Shown: piece by piece, positions 30,401 to 40,177 of the stretch
Numbering within the stretch: the stretch's first letter is position 1
Layout: each line of letters starts with the position of its first letter
Assembly: GCA_965235655.1 (NCBI GenBank)
Contig: CBDDYU010000001.1
Coordinates: 248,001-312,000, forward strand
Reading direction: 5' to 3'
From: CBDDYU01 sp965235655
GTDB taxonomy: Bacteria; Pseudomonadota; Alphaproteobacteria; Pelagibacterales; Pelagibacteraceae
Length of the DNA: 64,000 nucleotides
The notes under the pieces: generated by a model
Told to the model about the DNA's origin: nothing
What the model saw: only the letters and a program-made list of their open reading frames with translations
The model's database searches: none
Program-made: the position numbers and the translations under genes

Positions 30401-30874
30401 AAAGAATGCATGTTGTCGGGTACTGTTATGGCTATTCAAGAAAAAAAAACTGCTAAAGGCATGCCATTTGCAATAGTTAAGTTTAGTGATTTAAGTAGAA
30501 TGTTTGAATTTTTTATTTTTTCAGAATTATTAGTAACAAATAGAGATAAATTGAAACCAGGAAAATCTTTTTTAATTAATGTTAAGCGTGAAACTTTAAA
30601 AACAGGCATAGAGCGAACAAATGTTTCTAGAATTTTTCCTATTGAGGAAATCTCAGAAAAAAAAATTAATGATGTATCAATAAATGTTGATAATATTGCT
30701 AAATTATCTGAATTAAAATTAAATCTTATAAAGGAGGGCAATACCTCAGTAATTTTAGATTATGTGTCAAAAAATAATAAGTATATTTTTAAACTAAAGA
30801 ATAAGAGAAAAATTGATAATGAATCGCTAAAAAACCTTGAAAAATATGACTTTTTAGCAAAAATAATTAATTAA
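27443..30874 (+). CDS. dnaE: DNA polymerase III alpha subunit, frame broken in the first third
   Basis: Replicative polymerase, about 1144 codons, normal size. The PHP domain starts with NFNHIKIHTQYSICEGALKI; the polymerase domain has PVGPGRGSGAGSLVAWCLS and the catalytic aspartates in MPDFDIDF, then GIFQLESTGMREVLKQ and the GFNKSHAAAYALIAYQTAY motif; an OB domain (LSGTVMAIQEKKTAKGMPF) closes the protein. Shifts fall near 27586-27640, 28060, 28192, 28385-28395 and 30079; the stretch 28396-30078 is clean. Being essential and otherwise well conserved, the gene is presumably intact in the organism. It ends the lolC-lolD-dnaE run. Confidence 0.94.
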
Positions 30875-30879
30875 TAGTC

Positions 30880-30907
30880 TTGATTTAATTTTTCATTCTT
30901 TTATAAG
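30880..30907 (+). promoter_or_regulatory. Probable sigma-70-type promoter for rpsB-tsf
   Basis: TTGATT at 30880-30885 and TATAAG at 30902-30907 are separated by 16 bases and lie directly after the dnaE stop. Transcription would start near 30914, just before the structured leader. The region is A+T-rich, so chance matches are common; the position is what supports it. Confidence 0.45.
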
Positions 30908-30908
30908 A

Positions 30909-30990
30909 GCGTAAATTTCGCACGAAGAAAATGGCGCAAGCCCCCGGTCCTGCAAAGGTAGTTTCTTCGGTGGATTAACCGGAAAAAAAT
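30909..30990 (+). ncRNA. Structured 5' leader of rpsB (candidate S2 autoregulatory element)
   Basis: A locally G+C-rich 80-base stretch in a very A+T-rich genome. CACGAAGAAA (30921-30930) pairs with TTTCTTCGGTG (30962-30972), allowing one bulged G. Inside lies a perfect 3-bp hairpin with a GCAA tetraloop, GGCGCAAGCC (30933-30942). The loop CCGG (30944-30947) can pair with CCGG at 30979-30982, eight bases before the ATG, giving a pseudoknot that would involve the ribosome-binding region. Leaders upstream of rpsB that bind S2 are known in enterobacteria, and structured rpsB leaders have, to my recollection, been proposed in SAR11; homology to either was not tested. Confidence 0.65.
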
Positions 30991-31767
30991 ATGAATATAC
31001 CAAGTGTTACAATAAAAGACCTATTAGAAGCTGGCGTTCATCTAGGCCACAAAACTTTCAGATGGAATCCAAAAATGAAACCATTTATTTTTGGTGAAAA
31101 AAATTCAGTACATATAATTGATTTATCTCAAACGTTAGAATTGCTGAATAAAGCATTGCTAGAAATGCACAAATGCACTTCTAGTAGAGGAAAGATTTTA
31201 TTTGTTTCTACAAAAAAACAAGCTTCAGAATTAATTGCTGACGTTGCAAAAGAAACTAATAATTATTTTGTTAACCATAGATGGCTTGGTGGAATGTTAA
31301 CTAATTGGAACACCATTAATAATTCTATTAAAAGATTAAAGAAATTAACTGAAGATTTACAAAAAGAAGATACTGGTTTTACAAAAAAAGAACTAATTAA
31401 AATGAGCATGGAAAAAAATAAATTAGAAAGATCTCTAGGTGGAATAAGTAACATGAAAAAAATTCCTGATATGATTTTTATTATTGATACTAACATTGAG
31501 TCTCTAGCAGTATTGGAAGCTAAAAAATTAGGGATTCCGATAGTGGCCGTTGTAGATAGCAATTCAAATCCTGAATTTATTGACTATCCAATTCCAGGTA
31601 ATGATGATGCAAGAAGATCAATTAACTTATATTGTGAACTTGCTAAGAAAACAATTTTAGATGCCCAATCTAATATTGCATTAGATAAGGATCAGAAAGA
31701 TGAACAAGAGCAAGAAAAAAAAGTTGAAAATAAAATTGAAAATGAAGCTATCTCTGAATGCAAATAA
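30991..31767 (+). CDS. rpsB: 30S ribosomal protein S2
   Basis: S2 (258 aa) binds the head-body junction of the small subunit. Family motifs are LLEAGVHLGHKTFRWNPKMK at the N-terminus, NHRWLGGMLTNWNTI, and PDMIFIIDTN with EAKKLGIPIVAVVDSNSNP and DYPIPGNDDARRSI. The C-terminal tail is a charged, Glu/Lys-rich extension. The frame is intact although the neighbouring dnaE and cdsA regions are error-prone. A structured leader directly upstream suggests autogenous control. tsf follows after 36 bases. Confidence 0.98.
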   Translation: MNIPSVTIKDLLEAGVHLGHKTFRWNPKMKPFIFGEKNSVHIIDLSQTLELLNKALLEMHKCTSSRGKILFVSTKKQASELIADVAKETNNYFVNHRWLGGMLTNWNTINNSIKRLKKLTEDLQKEDTGFTKKELIKMSMEKNKLERSLGGISNMKKIPDMIFIIDTNIESLAVLEAKKLGIPIVAVVDSNSNPEFIDYPIPGNDDARRSINLYCELAKKTILDAQSNIALDKDQKDEQEQEKKVENKIENEAISECK

Positions 31768-31803
31768 AGAAGAGAATCCTACATTAAATTAAAATATTTT
31801 AAA

Positions 31804-32709
31804 ATGAGTATTTTAGAAAAAGTTAAAGAATTAAGAGATATAACTGGCGCTGGAATTCAAGATTGCAAAACGGCTCTTTCAGAAAATAATGAGGATATTG
31901 ATTTAGCTATAGAGTTTTTAAGAAAAAAAGGTATTGCAAAAGCTGCTAAAAAATCGACACGTGGAGCCACAGAGGGATTAATTTCAATTGCCATCGCTAA
32001 TAACAAATCATCAATTGTGGAAATTAATTCAGAAACTGATTTTGTGTCAAAGAATAACGAATTTATTCAATTTTGTGAAAAAGTAGCAAATTTAGCTACT
32101 GAAGTTTCAACTTTAAATGAACTATTAGAAAAAAAATTTGATGAAGAAAACAAAGTTTCAGATTTTTTAACTAATTTAATTGCTAAAATTGGAGAAAACT
32201 TAAAAATTAGAAGGCTTGAAGTTATTTCTGACAACGATCAATATGCATCTTATATACACAACAAGCAAACAGAGCATTCTGGAAACCTTGGAGTTTTATT
32301 AAGTTTTAAATCTAATAACTTTGAAAAATGTAAAAATTTTGCCAACCAAATTTGTATGCATATTGCAGCAAGCTCTCCAGTTGCGCTTGATGAAGATGGT
32401 ATAGATAAAAACTTTATAGAAAAAGAAAAAGAAATAATTAAAGATCAATTATTAAATGAGGGAAAAAAAACTGAAATGATTGATAAAATTATTTTAGGAA
32501 AAATTAATAAGGTGATACAAGAAAATACGCTTTTAAATCAAAAATGGGTTATGAACCCAGATTTAAGTGTCAAAAAAGCTATAGAGCAATTTAATCAAGA
32601 TAGTAGTGAAAATTTTACTATAAAAAAATTCATACGATTTAAAGTTGGCGAGGGTTTGGAGGCTAAAAAAGATGATTTTGCCAACGAAGTTGCCAGTTTG
32701 ACAAAATAG
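31804..32709 (+). CDS. tsf: Elongation factor Ts
   Basis: EF-Ts (301 aa) is the guanine-nucleotide exchange factor for EF-Tu. The N-terminal UBA-like domain contains LRDITGAGIQDCKTALSEN, and the core has the EF-Ts signature EINSETDFVSKNNEF. Two dimerisation/core subdomains follow, and the length is normal. It is followed 18 bases later by frr, with no pyrH in between, which departs from the usual rpsB-tsf-pyrH-frr order. Confidence 0.98.
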   Translation: MSILEKVKELRDITGAGIQDCKTALSENNEDIDLAIEFLRKKGIAKAAKKSTRGATEGLISIAIANNKSSIVEINSETDFVSKNNEFIQFCEKVANLATEVSTLNELLEKKFDEENKVSDFLTNLIAKIGENLKIRRLEVISDNDQYASYIHNKQTEHSGNLGVLLSFKSNNFEKCKNFANQICMHIAASSPVALDEDGIDKNFIEKEKEIIKDQLLNEGKKTEMIDKIILGKINKVIQENTLLNQKWVMNPDLSVKKAIEQFNQDSSENFTIKKFIRFKVGEGLEAKKDDFANEVASLTK

Positions 32710-32727
32710 TTTTAATATCAATTTACA

Positions 32728-33288
32728 ATGAGCACTGACATCAAATTAAAAGAGTTTGAGTCTAAAATGACATCAACAATTGGAAGTTTAACTTCTGATC
32801 TTTCTTCAATACGAACTGGAAGGGCACATATTTCGATGTTAGATTTAATAAAAGTCGAAGTATATGGTCAAAAAATGCCCATAAATCAACTAGGAACAAT
32901 TTCTGTTCCAGAATCTCAAATGATAACTGTTCAAGTTTGGGATGCAAGTAATACAAAATTTGTAGAAAAAGCAATTCGTGAATCTGAGTTAAATATTAAC
33001 CCAACTATTGATGGCCAGCTTATTAGAGTGCCTGTGCCTAAATTGTCAGAGGAAAGAAGAAAAGAATTAATTAAAATTGTTAAAGCTCAGTCTGAAAAAA
33101 TTAAAATATCTATTAGAAATATTAGACGCGATGGAATGGATTTTTTAAAAAAACTATTAAAAGAAAAAAATATAAGTGAGGATGATAATAAAAAACTTTC
33201 AGATCAATTACAAAAAATAACAGACAAATTTATCGCAGAAGTTGATAATAAAATATCAGATAAAGAAAAAGAAATATTAAAAGTATGA
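32728..33288 (+). CDS. frr: Ribosome recycling factor
   Basis: RRF (186 aa) splits post-termination ribosomes together with EF-G. Characteristic stretches are DLSSIRTGRAHISMLD and VEVYGQKMPINQLGTISVPE, with the C-terminal helices rich in Arg/Lys (VRVPVPKLSEERRKELIK-type block, then KIKISIRNIRRDGMD). The frame is intact. Its stop overlaps the uppS start by 4 bases. Confidence 0.97.
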   Translation: MSTDIKLKEFESKMTSTIGSLTSDLSSIRTGRAHISMLDLIKVEVYGQKMPINQLGTISVPESQMITVQVWDASNTKFVEKAIRESELNINPTIDGQLIRVPVPKLSEERRKELIKIVKAQSEKIKISIRNIRRDGMDFLKKLLKEKNISEDDNKKLSDQLQKITDKFIAEVDNKISDKEKEILKV

Positions 33289-33965
33289 ACACTTTATCTC
33301 ACGTTGCCATTATAATGGATGGCAATGGAAGGTGGGCAAGTAAAAAAAATAAACCAAGAAAATATGGTCATTTAAAAGGTACTGAAAATATTAAAAATTT
33401 AATACCTTATTTTATTAAAAAAAAAATTCCTTTTTTAACGTTATTTGCATTTGCTTTAGATAATTGGAATAGGCCAAAGTCAGAAATTTCATATCTTTTT
33501 TTCTTATTTGAGAATTTTTTAAAAAAAAATTTATCTTATTTAATTGAAAAAAATGTAAAAATTAAATTTATAGGAGAAAGAAAAAAATTACCTAGCAAAA
33601 TTCTAACTTTATTTAAAAAGATAGAGAAAATTACAAAAGAAAAAAAAGATTTAACTATTATTGTTGCATTAAATTACAGTTCTAAGCACGAAATAGTAAA
33701 TGCTTTTAATAAAATTTTAAATCAAAAATATAAAAAAATAACTGAAAAAATTATAAGTAATAATTTGTATACACTTAATACACCGGATCCAGATATTTTA
33801 ATAAGAACTGGATCGCATTCTCGATTGAGCAATTTTCTTTTATGGCAAATGTCTTATACTGAGATTTTTTTTATAAAAAAACTATGGCCAGATTTTAAGA
33901 TAAAAGATTTATCTAAAATTATTTCAAAATTTAAAAATATTAAAAGAAATTTTGGAAGTGTATGA
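33285..33965 (+). CDS. uppS: Isoprenyl transferase (undecaprenyl diphosphate synthase)
   Basis: A cis-prenyltransferase of 226 aa making the C55 lipid carrier for peptidoglycan and LPS sugars. The N-terminal VAIIMDGNGRWASKK holds the catalytic Asp; FALDNWNRPKSEISYLF and the C-terminal PDPDILIRTGSHSRLSNFLLWQ block with YTEIFF are diagnostic. Length is slightly short but complete. It overlaps frr and cdsA by 4 bases each. Confidence 0.97.
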   Translation: MNTLSHVAIIMDGNGRWASKKNKPRKYGHLKGTENIKNLIPYFIKKKIPFLTLFAFALDNWNRPKSEISYLFFLFENFLKKNLSYLIEKNVKIKFIGERKKLPSKILTLFKKIEKITKEKKDLTIIVALNYSSKHEIVNAFNKILNQKYKKITEKIISNNLYTLNTPDPDILIRTGSHSRLSNFLLWQMSYTEIFFIKKLWPDFKIKDLSKIISKFKNIKRNFGSV

Positions 33966-34595
33966 AAAATTTTTACTTAAGATTGGGCAGTTCTTTAGTA
34001 ATGGGTCCTGTATTTCTTGTAGGCTTGTATGAAGTTGGCTTTTTTTTTTATAGTTTGTTATTTTTGATTATTATTGACTAGTTTTTACGAAGTATTTAAA
34101 AATGTAAAACAATTTTTTTTAAGTTTTGCTTTATATTTTTTAATTTTATTTTTTATTTTTTCACTTTTTAATATTAGAGGATCTAATAATAACGATTATA
34201 TCATTCTAGTATGGTTAATATCAATTGTTTGGACTTCTGATATTGGTGGTTATGTTTTTGGCAAGATGTTTAAAGGACCAAAATTAACTAACTACAGTCC
34301 AAATAAAACTATATCTGGCTTATTAGGTTCAATTGTATTTTCACAGTTTTCTTTTTTAATTCTTTATTTATTTTTAGACTACAATTATTTAACTTTAAAA
34401 TTATTTATATTGCAATTTTTTTTATGTATTATTGCTGTTTGTGGGGATATATTTTTTTCTTATATAAAGAGAATAAATCAAATAAAAGATTATTCTAATC
34501 TAATCCCAGGTCATGGAGGTATTTTGGACCGAATTGATGGATTGATCTTTGTGGTTATTATTTATTATTTTATTAGATATTTTAATGTTACATAA
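33962..34595 (+). CDS. cdsA: Phosphatidate cytidylyltransferase, one frameshift
   Basis: CdsA makes CDP-diacylglycerol for phospholipid synthesis. The first 39 codons (MKNFYLRLGSSLVMGPVFLV and a hydrophobic helix) end at a stop after a long T-run near 34046-34070; the rest continues one frame over from TSFYEVFK. The diagnostic C-terminal half has TSDIGGYVFGKMFKGPKL, SPNKTISGLLGS and the CDS signature IKDYSNLIPGHGGILDRIDGL. The product of about 210 aa has several membrane helices. It overlaps the dxr start by 11 bases. Confidence 0.92.
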
Positions 34596-35754
34596 AAAAA
34601 TTTCAGTTGCCATATTGGGTTCGACAGGAAGTATTGGAAGAACTTCATTAAAAGTAATCAATCAGAACTCAAAATATTTTAAAGTAGACTTGCTTGCATG
34701 TAAAAATAATAAAGCAAATATTGATAAACAGATAAAAAAATTTTTACCAAAGTTTGTAATAATAACTAATGATAAAAATTATAATTTTTTTAAAAAAAAA
34801 AAATTTAAAAAAAAAATTAAATTTTTTAATAATTTAAAAGACTTTGAAAAAAATATAAATACTAAATTTGATAAAGTAGTTTTGGGTATTTCAAGTATTG
34901 AAGGATTGGATTATGCTTTTTCATTTATAAAATATTCAAAGGAATTATTATTGGCTAATAAAGAAACGATAGTTTGTGGTGGTAAATTATTTTTAAAAAA
35001 AGCTTCAAATTATAATTGTAAAATTATTCCAATAGATTCAGAGCATTTTTGTTTAATGAATATTTTAAAAAATATTGATCATAAATTAATTGATAATGTA
35101 TATCTTACTGCTTCCGGCGGTCCTTTTTTAAATACAAAGAATTCTAAATTAGCAAAAGTTAAACCGTCATTAGCTTTAAAGCATCCGATGTGGAAAATGG
35201 GAAAAAAAATATCAATCGATTCAGCCACCATGGCAAATAAAGGCTTGGAAGTTATTGAGGCATGTATTCTTTTTAATTTAAATCCAAATAAAATTAAAAT
35301 TAAAATTCATGAACAATCCAAGGTGCATGCTGCTGTTGTGTTAAAAAATGGAATTGTTTTTTTAGTTGCTCATAACACATCAATGTCTATACCTATAGAA
35401 AATTCATTGTTACAGTCTCATCAAATTACAAAAAAAAATAATTTTTTTTTACAAAAAAATAATTTTATTTTTTCTTTTGATGAAAAAAAATTATTAAAAT
35501 TTAAAATGGTATCATTAGCATATAAAGCTTTAAATTATGGTCAAAGAGCTTGTATTTTTTACAATGTTATAAATGATAATTTAGTATCATGCATATTTAG
35601 ATAAAAAAATTTTCTTTTTATCAAATATATGATAAATTAAACTTTGTATTGAATAATAAAAAATTAACATCCATATTTTAGAAAAAAAATTAAAAACATA
35701 AATGATATTTATCAAACCATTTCTTATGCAAAAAATTTCTTTAATAAAATTTAA
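34585..35754 (+). CDS. dxr: 1-deoxy-D-xylulose 5-phosphate reductoisomerase, frame broken near 3' end
   Basis: DXR makes MEP in the non-mevalonate pathway, using NADPH. The start ATG gives MLHKKISVAILGSTGSIG with the NADPH-binding loop; LLANKETIVCGG, IPIDSEHFCLM, LTASGGPF and KHPMWKMGKKISIDSATMAN follow. After about 35590 the frame shifts; corrected segments read AYLDKKIFFLSNI, YDKLNFVLNNKKLTSI and finally KNINDIYQTISYAKNFFNKI before TAA at 35752-35754. Further shifts lie near 35628 and 35675. The reconstructed end overlaps the bamA start by 29 bases, so no rseP gene fits between them. Confidence 0.88.
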
Positions 35755-37982
35755 GTTATTTTTTTTATTTTTTGTTTTTATATTTTTTTCACAGCAATTA
35801 TTTGCAAATGAAAATATTGTCATTAAGGGCAATAAGAATATTTCTTCAAAAACAATTTATTCTTTAGCTCCAAATAACATTCTCAGTCTAGATACAAAAC
35901 TTTTAAATGACTTTCAGAAAAAAATATTTGAGACAGGTTTTTTTGAAAAAGTTGACTTAAAAATTCAAAATCAAAAAATAATTATTAATGTTATTGAAAA
36001 TCCTTTGATTAATTTTTTTTTTATAGAAGGTGTTAAAAATAATGAAGTTAAAAATAAATTATTTGATTTGTCTAAAATTAAAGAAAATACAATTTTTCAA
36101 ACGTTTTGGATTAAAGATGATATTAAAAAATATTTCTGAATTTTTAAAAAGTCTTGGTTATTTAAATAATAAATTAACATATCAAATTAAAAAAATTAGA
36201 AAATAATAAAGTTAATATTTTTTATAATAGTTGAACTTAATGAAAAATATAAAATTAATAGAATTTTTTTTATAGGTAATAAATTTTTTAAATCCTCTAC
36301 ATTAAGATGATGTTGTATATTCAAGTGAGCATGGTTGGTGGAAATTTTTTTCAAATTCAACAACACCAAGTGAATCTTTAATTAATTTTGATATTTCAAG
36401 ACTTAAAAAATTTTATTTAGATAATGGTTTTTACGATGTTCAGATTAATTCTAGCTCAATTAAAATTATTAGATAATTCTAGATGCAGATATTATTTATT
36501 CAATTGATGCTGGTCAAAGATATACTGTTGAGAAATATAATATTTATTGATAATTCTAAATCTTTAAAAAATGAAAATATACTGTATTTAATAAAAACAA
36601 TTTAACAAATTAGTTAAAGAAAATTATAATTTATCTAGTATCAGACAATTAGTTGATTTTTCAATAAATTATTTGTCAAAATTTAATTATGATTTAATTA
36701 TTCAATTTAAAACTACCAAAATTGATACTAAAAAAATAGAATTAAGTTTTTTTATATCTGAACAACCTAATAAAAAAATTATTGATAAAATCACAATCAT
36801 TGGAAACAATATTACTGATGATTTTGTTATAAGAAATAATCTTATATTTTCCGAAGGAGACTTTTTTAATTCTTCAAAATTAAATACTTCTGTTGATAAA
36901 TTAAAAGGCAAAGGTTATTTTAAAAATGTTGAAACAAATATCCATTCCAATTGATGATAATAAGCTAGAATTGCAAATTAAAGTTGAGGAGCAACCTACA
37001 GGTGAGATATCTGCGGGAGCTGGCGCAGGAACAAATGGAGCAACTTTATCTGGTTCATTAAATGAAAAAAATTTTCTCGGCAGAGGTTTGAATGTTAATT
37101 CCACAGTAAATGTTGGAACTCAAAAAATATTTGGTAGAGTCTCTTATCTAAATCCTGATTATAATAATACAGGAAATACATTTAAGTCATCAGTTTTTGC
37201 TGAAAATAATAATTATGACAATACAAGTTATGAAAATAAAATTATTGGTAGTTCTGTTTCATTAGATTATGAAATATTTGATAAATTTTTTTTAAATCCT
37301 GGAGTTTCTGTTGATTTTGATTCTTTAAAAGCAAATTCAGATGCCTCGAATGCTATTAAAAGAAGAGAGGGTGATTATTATACTTCTAAAATTATTTTAT
37401 AATTTTTCTAAAAATACTAAAAATAGAGAACTTGCAACCAACAGAGGGTTATACATTTGGAGTTGGTCAAGGATTTATCATTTGTTATCAGATATTCCCT
37501 ATATTAATAATAGAATATTTGGCTCATATTATCAACGAATATTTAGAAAATGTGATTGGATCTGTTAAATATAAAGTAGAAAGTATCAATGGTTTTAATA
37601 AAGATATTAAATTTAGTGATAGATTGTCAGTCAATTCTAATAATTTAAGAGGATTTGCAGATAGAGGTATCGGTCCAAAAATTGATAATGATTTTATAGG
37701 TGGTAATTATTCTTTTTATACATCTTTTTCATCTACATTGCCTAATGGATTACCTGAAAAATGGAATGCTATTACAAATATATTTTTTGATACTGCTAAT
37801 GTCTGGGGTGTTGATGATAATAGTACAAGTGACTCTAATAAATTAAGATCCTCGATTGGATTGGGATTGTCTTGGATATCTCCTCTTGGTCCAATAAGTA
37901 TAACATATGCTGAAGCCAATTACTAAAGAAAGTCACAGATGATGTTGAGCAGTTTAATTTTAAAATTGGTTCAGCTTTTTAA
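35726..37982 (+). CDS. bamA: Outer membrane protein assembly factor BamA, frame broken many times
   Basis: BamA inserts beta-barrel proteins in the outer membrane. I place the start at ATG 35726: a short Lys-rich stretch and a hydrophobic segment ending SQQLFA form a good signal peptide; the upstream ATG at 35702 would add residues that spoil it. POTRA repeats follow (ENIVIKGNKNISSKTIYSL; KITIIGNNITDDFVIRNNL), then the barrel with GLNVNSTVNVG, FGRVSYLNPDY and LRGFADRGIGP (VRGF/Y-type motif). The last residue of the reconstructed IGSAF end is Phe, the usual barrel terminus. At least eight shifts lie between about 36135 and 37925. Total of about 752 codons is normal. Confidence 0.92.
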
Positions 37983-37990
37983 AAAATTAT

Positions 37991-38969
37991 ATGTATCTAC
38001 CTTCAAAAAAAATTAAATTATCGAAAATAATTAATTTTTTAAAATTTAAAAATAAATTTAAAAAAAGATTGTGTAATAAAAAATGTTTCTAATATCGATA
38101 ATGCATTAAAAAATGACATTACTTTATGTTTAAGTTCAAAATATTTAGAGTTATTAAAAAAAACCAAAGCATCAGCATGTATTAATTAGTAAAAATTTTT
38201 TACATCATGTTCCAAAAGATTGTTTTCCAATAATTTCTGCAAATCCACAAATAGATTTTATAAAAGTTAGTAATTTATTTTATAGCGATTATGTTATTGA
38301 TAAAATTTCAAAAAATTATTTAACAAAAAGTAAAATTAAAAAAAAATTTAAAAAAATTTTTTTTGGTAAAAATTTTATATGTGAAAAAAATGTTAGAATT
38401 GGAAAAAATGTTAATATTGGTCACAATGTAGTCATTAAAGAAAATTGTATTATAGGTGACAATGTAAATATTGGATCCAATGTAATAATATCTAATTCAA
38501 TAATCAAAAATAATGTGAACATATGCGATGGTACTGTTATTGGAAAAAAAGGTTTTGGTTTTAAATTTTTTAATAATGAACTATTAAGAATACCTCATAT
38601 TGGAAAAGTCATCATAAATGAAGGTGCTGAAATTGGTAGTAACTGCAATATAGATAGGGGTTCAGTATCAGATACTATAATTGGAAAATATACTTTTTTA
38701 GACAATCAAATACAAATTGCTCATAATGTTAAAATTGGAGATTATTGTATGTTGGCACATCTCAAGTTGGAATATCTGGTAGCACCATAATCGGAAATCA
38801 TGTTTCGATTGGAGGTCAATCTGGTATTGCTGGGCACTTAAAAATTGGTAATAACGTTAAAATTGGTGGTAAAAGCGGTATTGTTAAGAATATAGATGAT
38901 AATAAAACAGTTATGGGTTATCCAGCAATGGAATTTAGAGATTTTATAAGAAAAAATTTAATGAAATGA
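37991..38969 (+). CDS. lpxD: UDP-3-O-acylglucosamine N-acyltransferase, frame broken
   Basis: LpxD adds the second acyl chain in lipid A synthesis. The N-terminal uridine-binding part starts MYLPSKKIKLSKII. A left-handed beta-helix of hexapeptide repeats follows (VRIGKNVNIGHNVVI, NCIIGDNVNIGSNVII), with the conserved KKGFGF motif, the NCNIDRGSVSDTIIG block, and QIAHNVKIGDYC holding the catalytic His. Shifts fall near 38057, 38182 and 38750. About 326 codons. Its stop overlaps the fabZ start. Confidence 0.91.
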
Positions 38970-39428
38970 AGACAGAATTAAACAAAGAAGAAATTAAAAA
39001 TTTATTACCACATCGAGAACCAATGCTGTTAATTGATAAATTAACAGAATATTGTTCCCATGATATCTGCGACGGGTCATATTAAAGTTACTAAGGATAA
39101 GTTTTATTTTGACGGTCACTTTCCTGGAGCTCCAGTTTTTCCAGGAGTTTTAATTGTAGAGGCCTTTGGCCAGGCTGCAGCTGCATTAGCAGCATATAGT
39201 TTAGATCCGAGTGAAGTTGAAAATAAATTAGTTTTTTTAATGACTATTGATAAGGCAAGATTCCGGGTTCCTATTATTCCGGAATGTGAATCTGATTGCT
39301 AAATGTGAAAGTTGAAAAGATAAAAGGTAGAAATTTGGAAGTATTCTGGTGTTGCTATGGTTAATGGAAAAAAAATGGCCGATGCTGAATGGATGGCTAC
39401 TATTGCTGATAGAGATGAAGATAAGTAA
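38966..39428 (+). CDS. fabZ: 3-hydroxyacyl-[acyl-carrier-protein] dehydratase FabZ, frame broken
   Basis: FabZ dehydrates 3-hydroxyacyl-ACP in fatty-acid elongation and shares its substrate pool with LpxA/LpxD, hence its place in this cluster. The hot-dog fold signatures are IKNLLPHREPMLLIDKL, then the catalytic His motif FDGHFPGAPVFPGVLIVEAF with its Glu, and FLMTIDKARFRVPIIP. The C-terminus reads WKYSGVAMVNGKKMADAEW in the restored frame. Shifts fall near 39053, 39300 and 39342. About 154 codons. It overlaps lpxA by 14 bases. Confidence 0.92.
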
Positions 39429-40177
39429 AAGTTCGAATATATCTAGTGGTGCAATCATAGGAAAAAATGTTTTTATAGATGATTTTTGTTCTATCGGTCC
39501 CAATGTTACGATTGGTGATAATTGCAAGATCATGTCACATGTTCACATATCTGGTGATACTACAATTGGATCAGATAATATTGTTTATCCATTTGCCAGT
39601 ATTGGAACAGATCCACAGGATTTAAAATTCAAGGGTGAAAAAACTAAATTAATAATTAGGATCAAATAATAAAATTCGAGAATATGTAACTATTAATCCA
39701 GGAACAGAACATGGGGGCGGATTAACAACAATCGGAAATAATTGCTTATTGATGATTTCTTCTCATATTGCACATGACTGCCAAATTGGTGATAATGTAA
39801 TTATTGCTAATAATGTTCCTATTGCAGGTCACTGCATCATTGAAAATGATGTTATTATTGGAGGAAATTCTGCTGTTCAGCAATTTTGTAATATCGGTAA
39901 AGGTGCAATGATTGGAGGTATGACAGGTGTAAATAAAAATATTTTACCTTATACATTGGTTACTGGTAACAGATGTGAATATGAAAATTTAAATCTAATC
40001 GGATTAAAAAGAAAAGGTTTTGATAACAAAATAATAACAGAATATAAAAAATTTATTGAAAGCAACGATATAATAAGCAAGAAAATAAACAATAATCAAA
40101 ATGTTCTAATTAATGAAGCAGTAAATTTTTTAAACAAAAATAATAACAAAACAATTTGTTTTCCCAAATTTCAATGA
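39415..40177 (+). CDS. lpxA: UDP-N-acetylglucosamine acyltransferase, one frameshift
   Basis: LpxA starts lipid A synthesis by 3-O-acylating UDP-GlcNAc. MKISKSSNISSGAIIGKNVF begins the hexapeptide-repeat beta-helix; SIGTDPQDLKFKGEKTKL and IREYVTINPGTEHGGGLTTI are LpxA-specific, and SSHIAHDCQIGDNVIIANN contains the catalytic His. One shift near 39657 separates KLIIR from the following NNKIREY. This is the last frameshift of the damaged zone. About 254 codons, normal. The stop overlaps the lpxI start. Confidence 0.94.

Noticed and set aside
20979..39660. Programmed +1 frameshifting as the reason for the broken genes; several breaks follow a CTT codon, reminiscent of known slippery sites.
   Set aside because: The break sites share no common heptamer, occur many times per gene, stop sharply at the zone edges, include lost bases in homopolymers, and spare equally essential genes in between. 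Regional sequence error explains them better.
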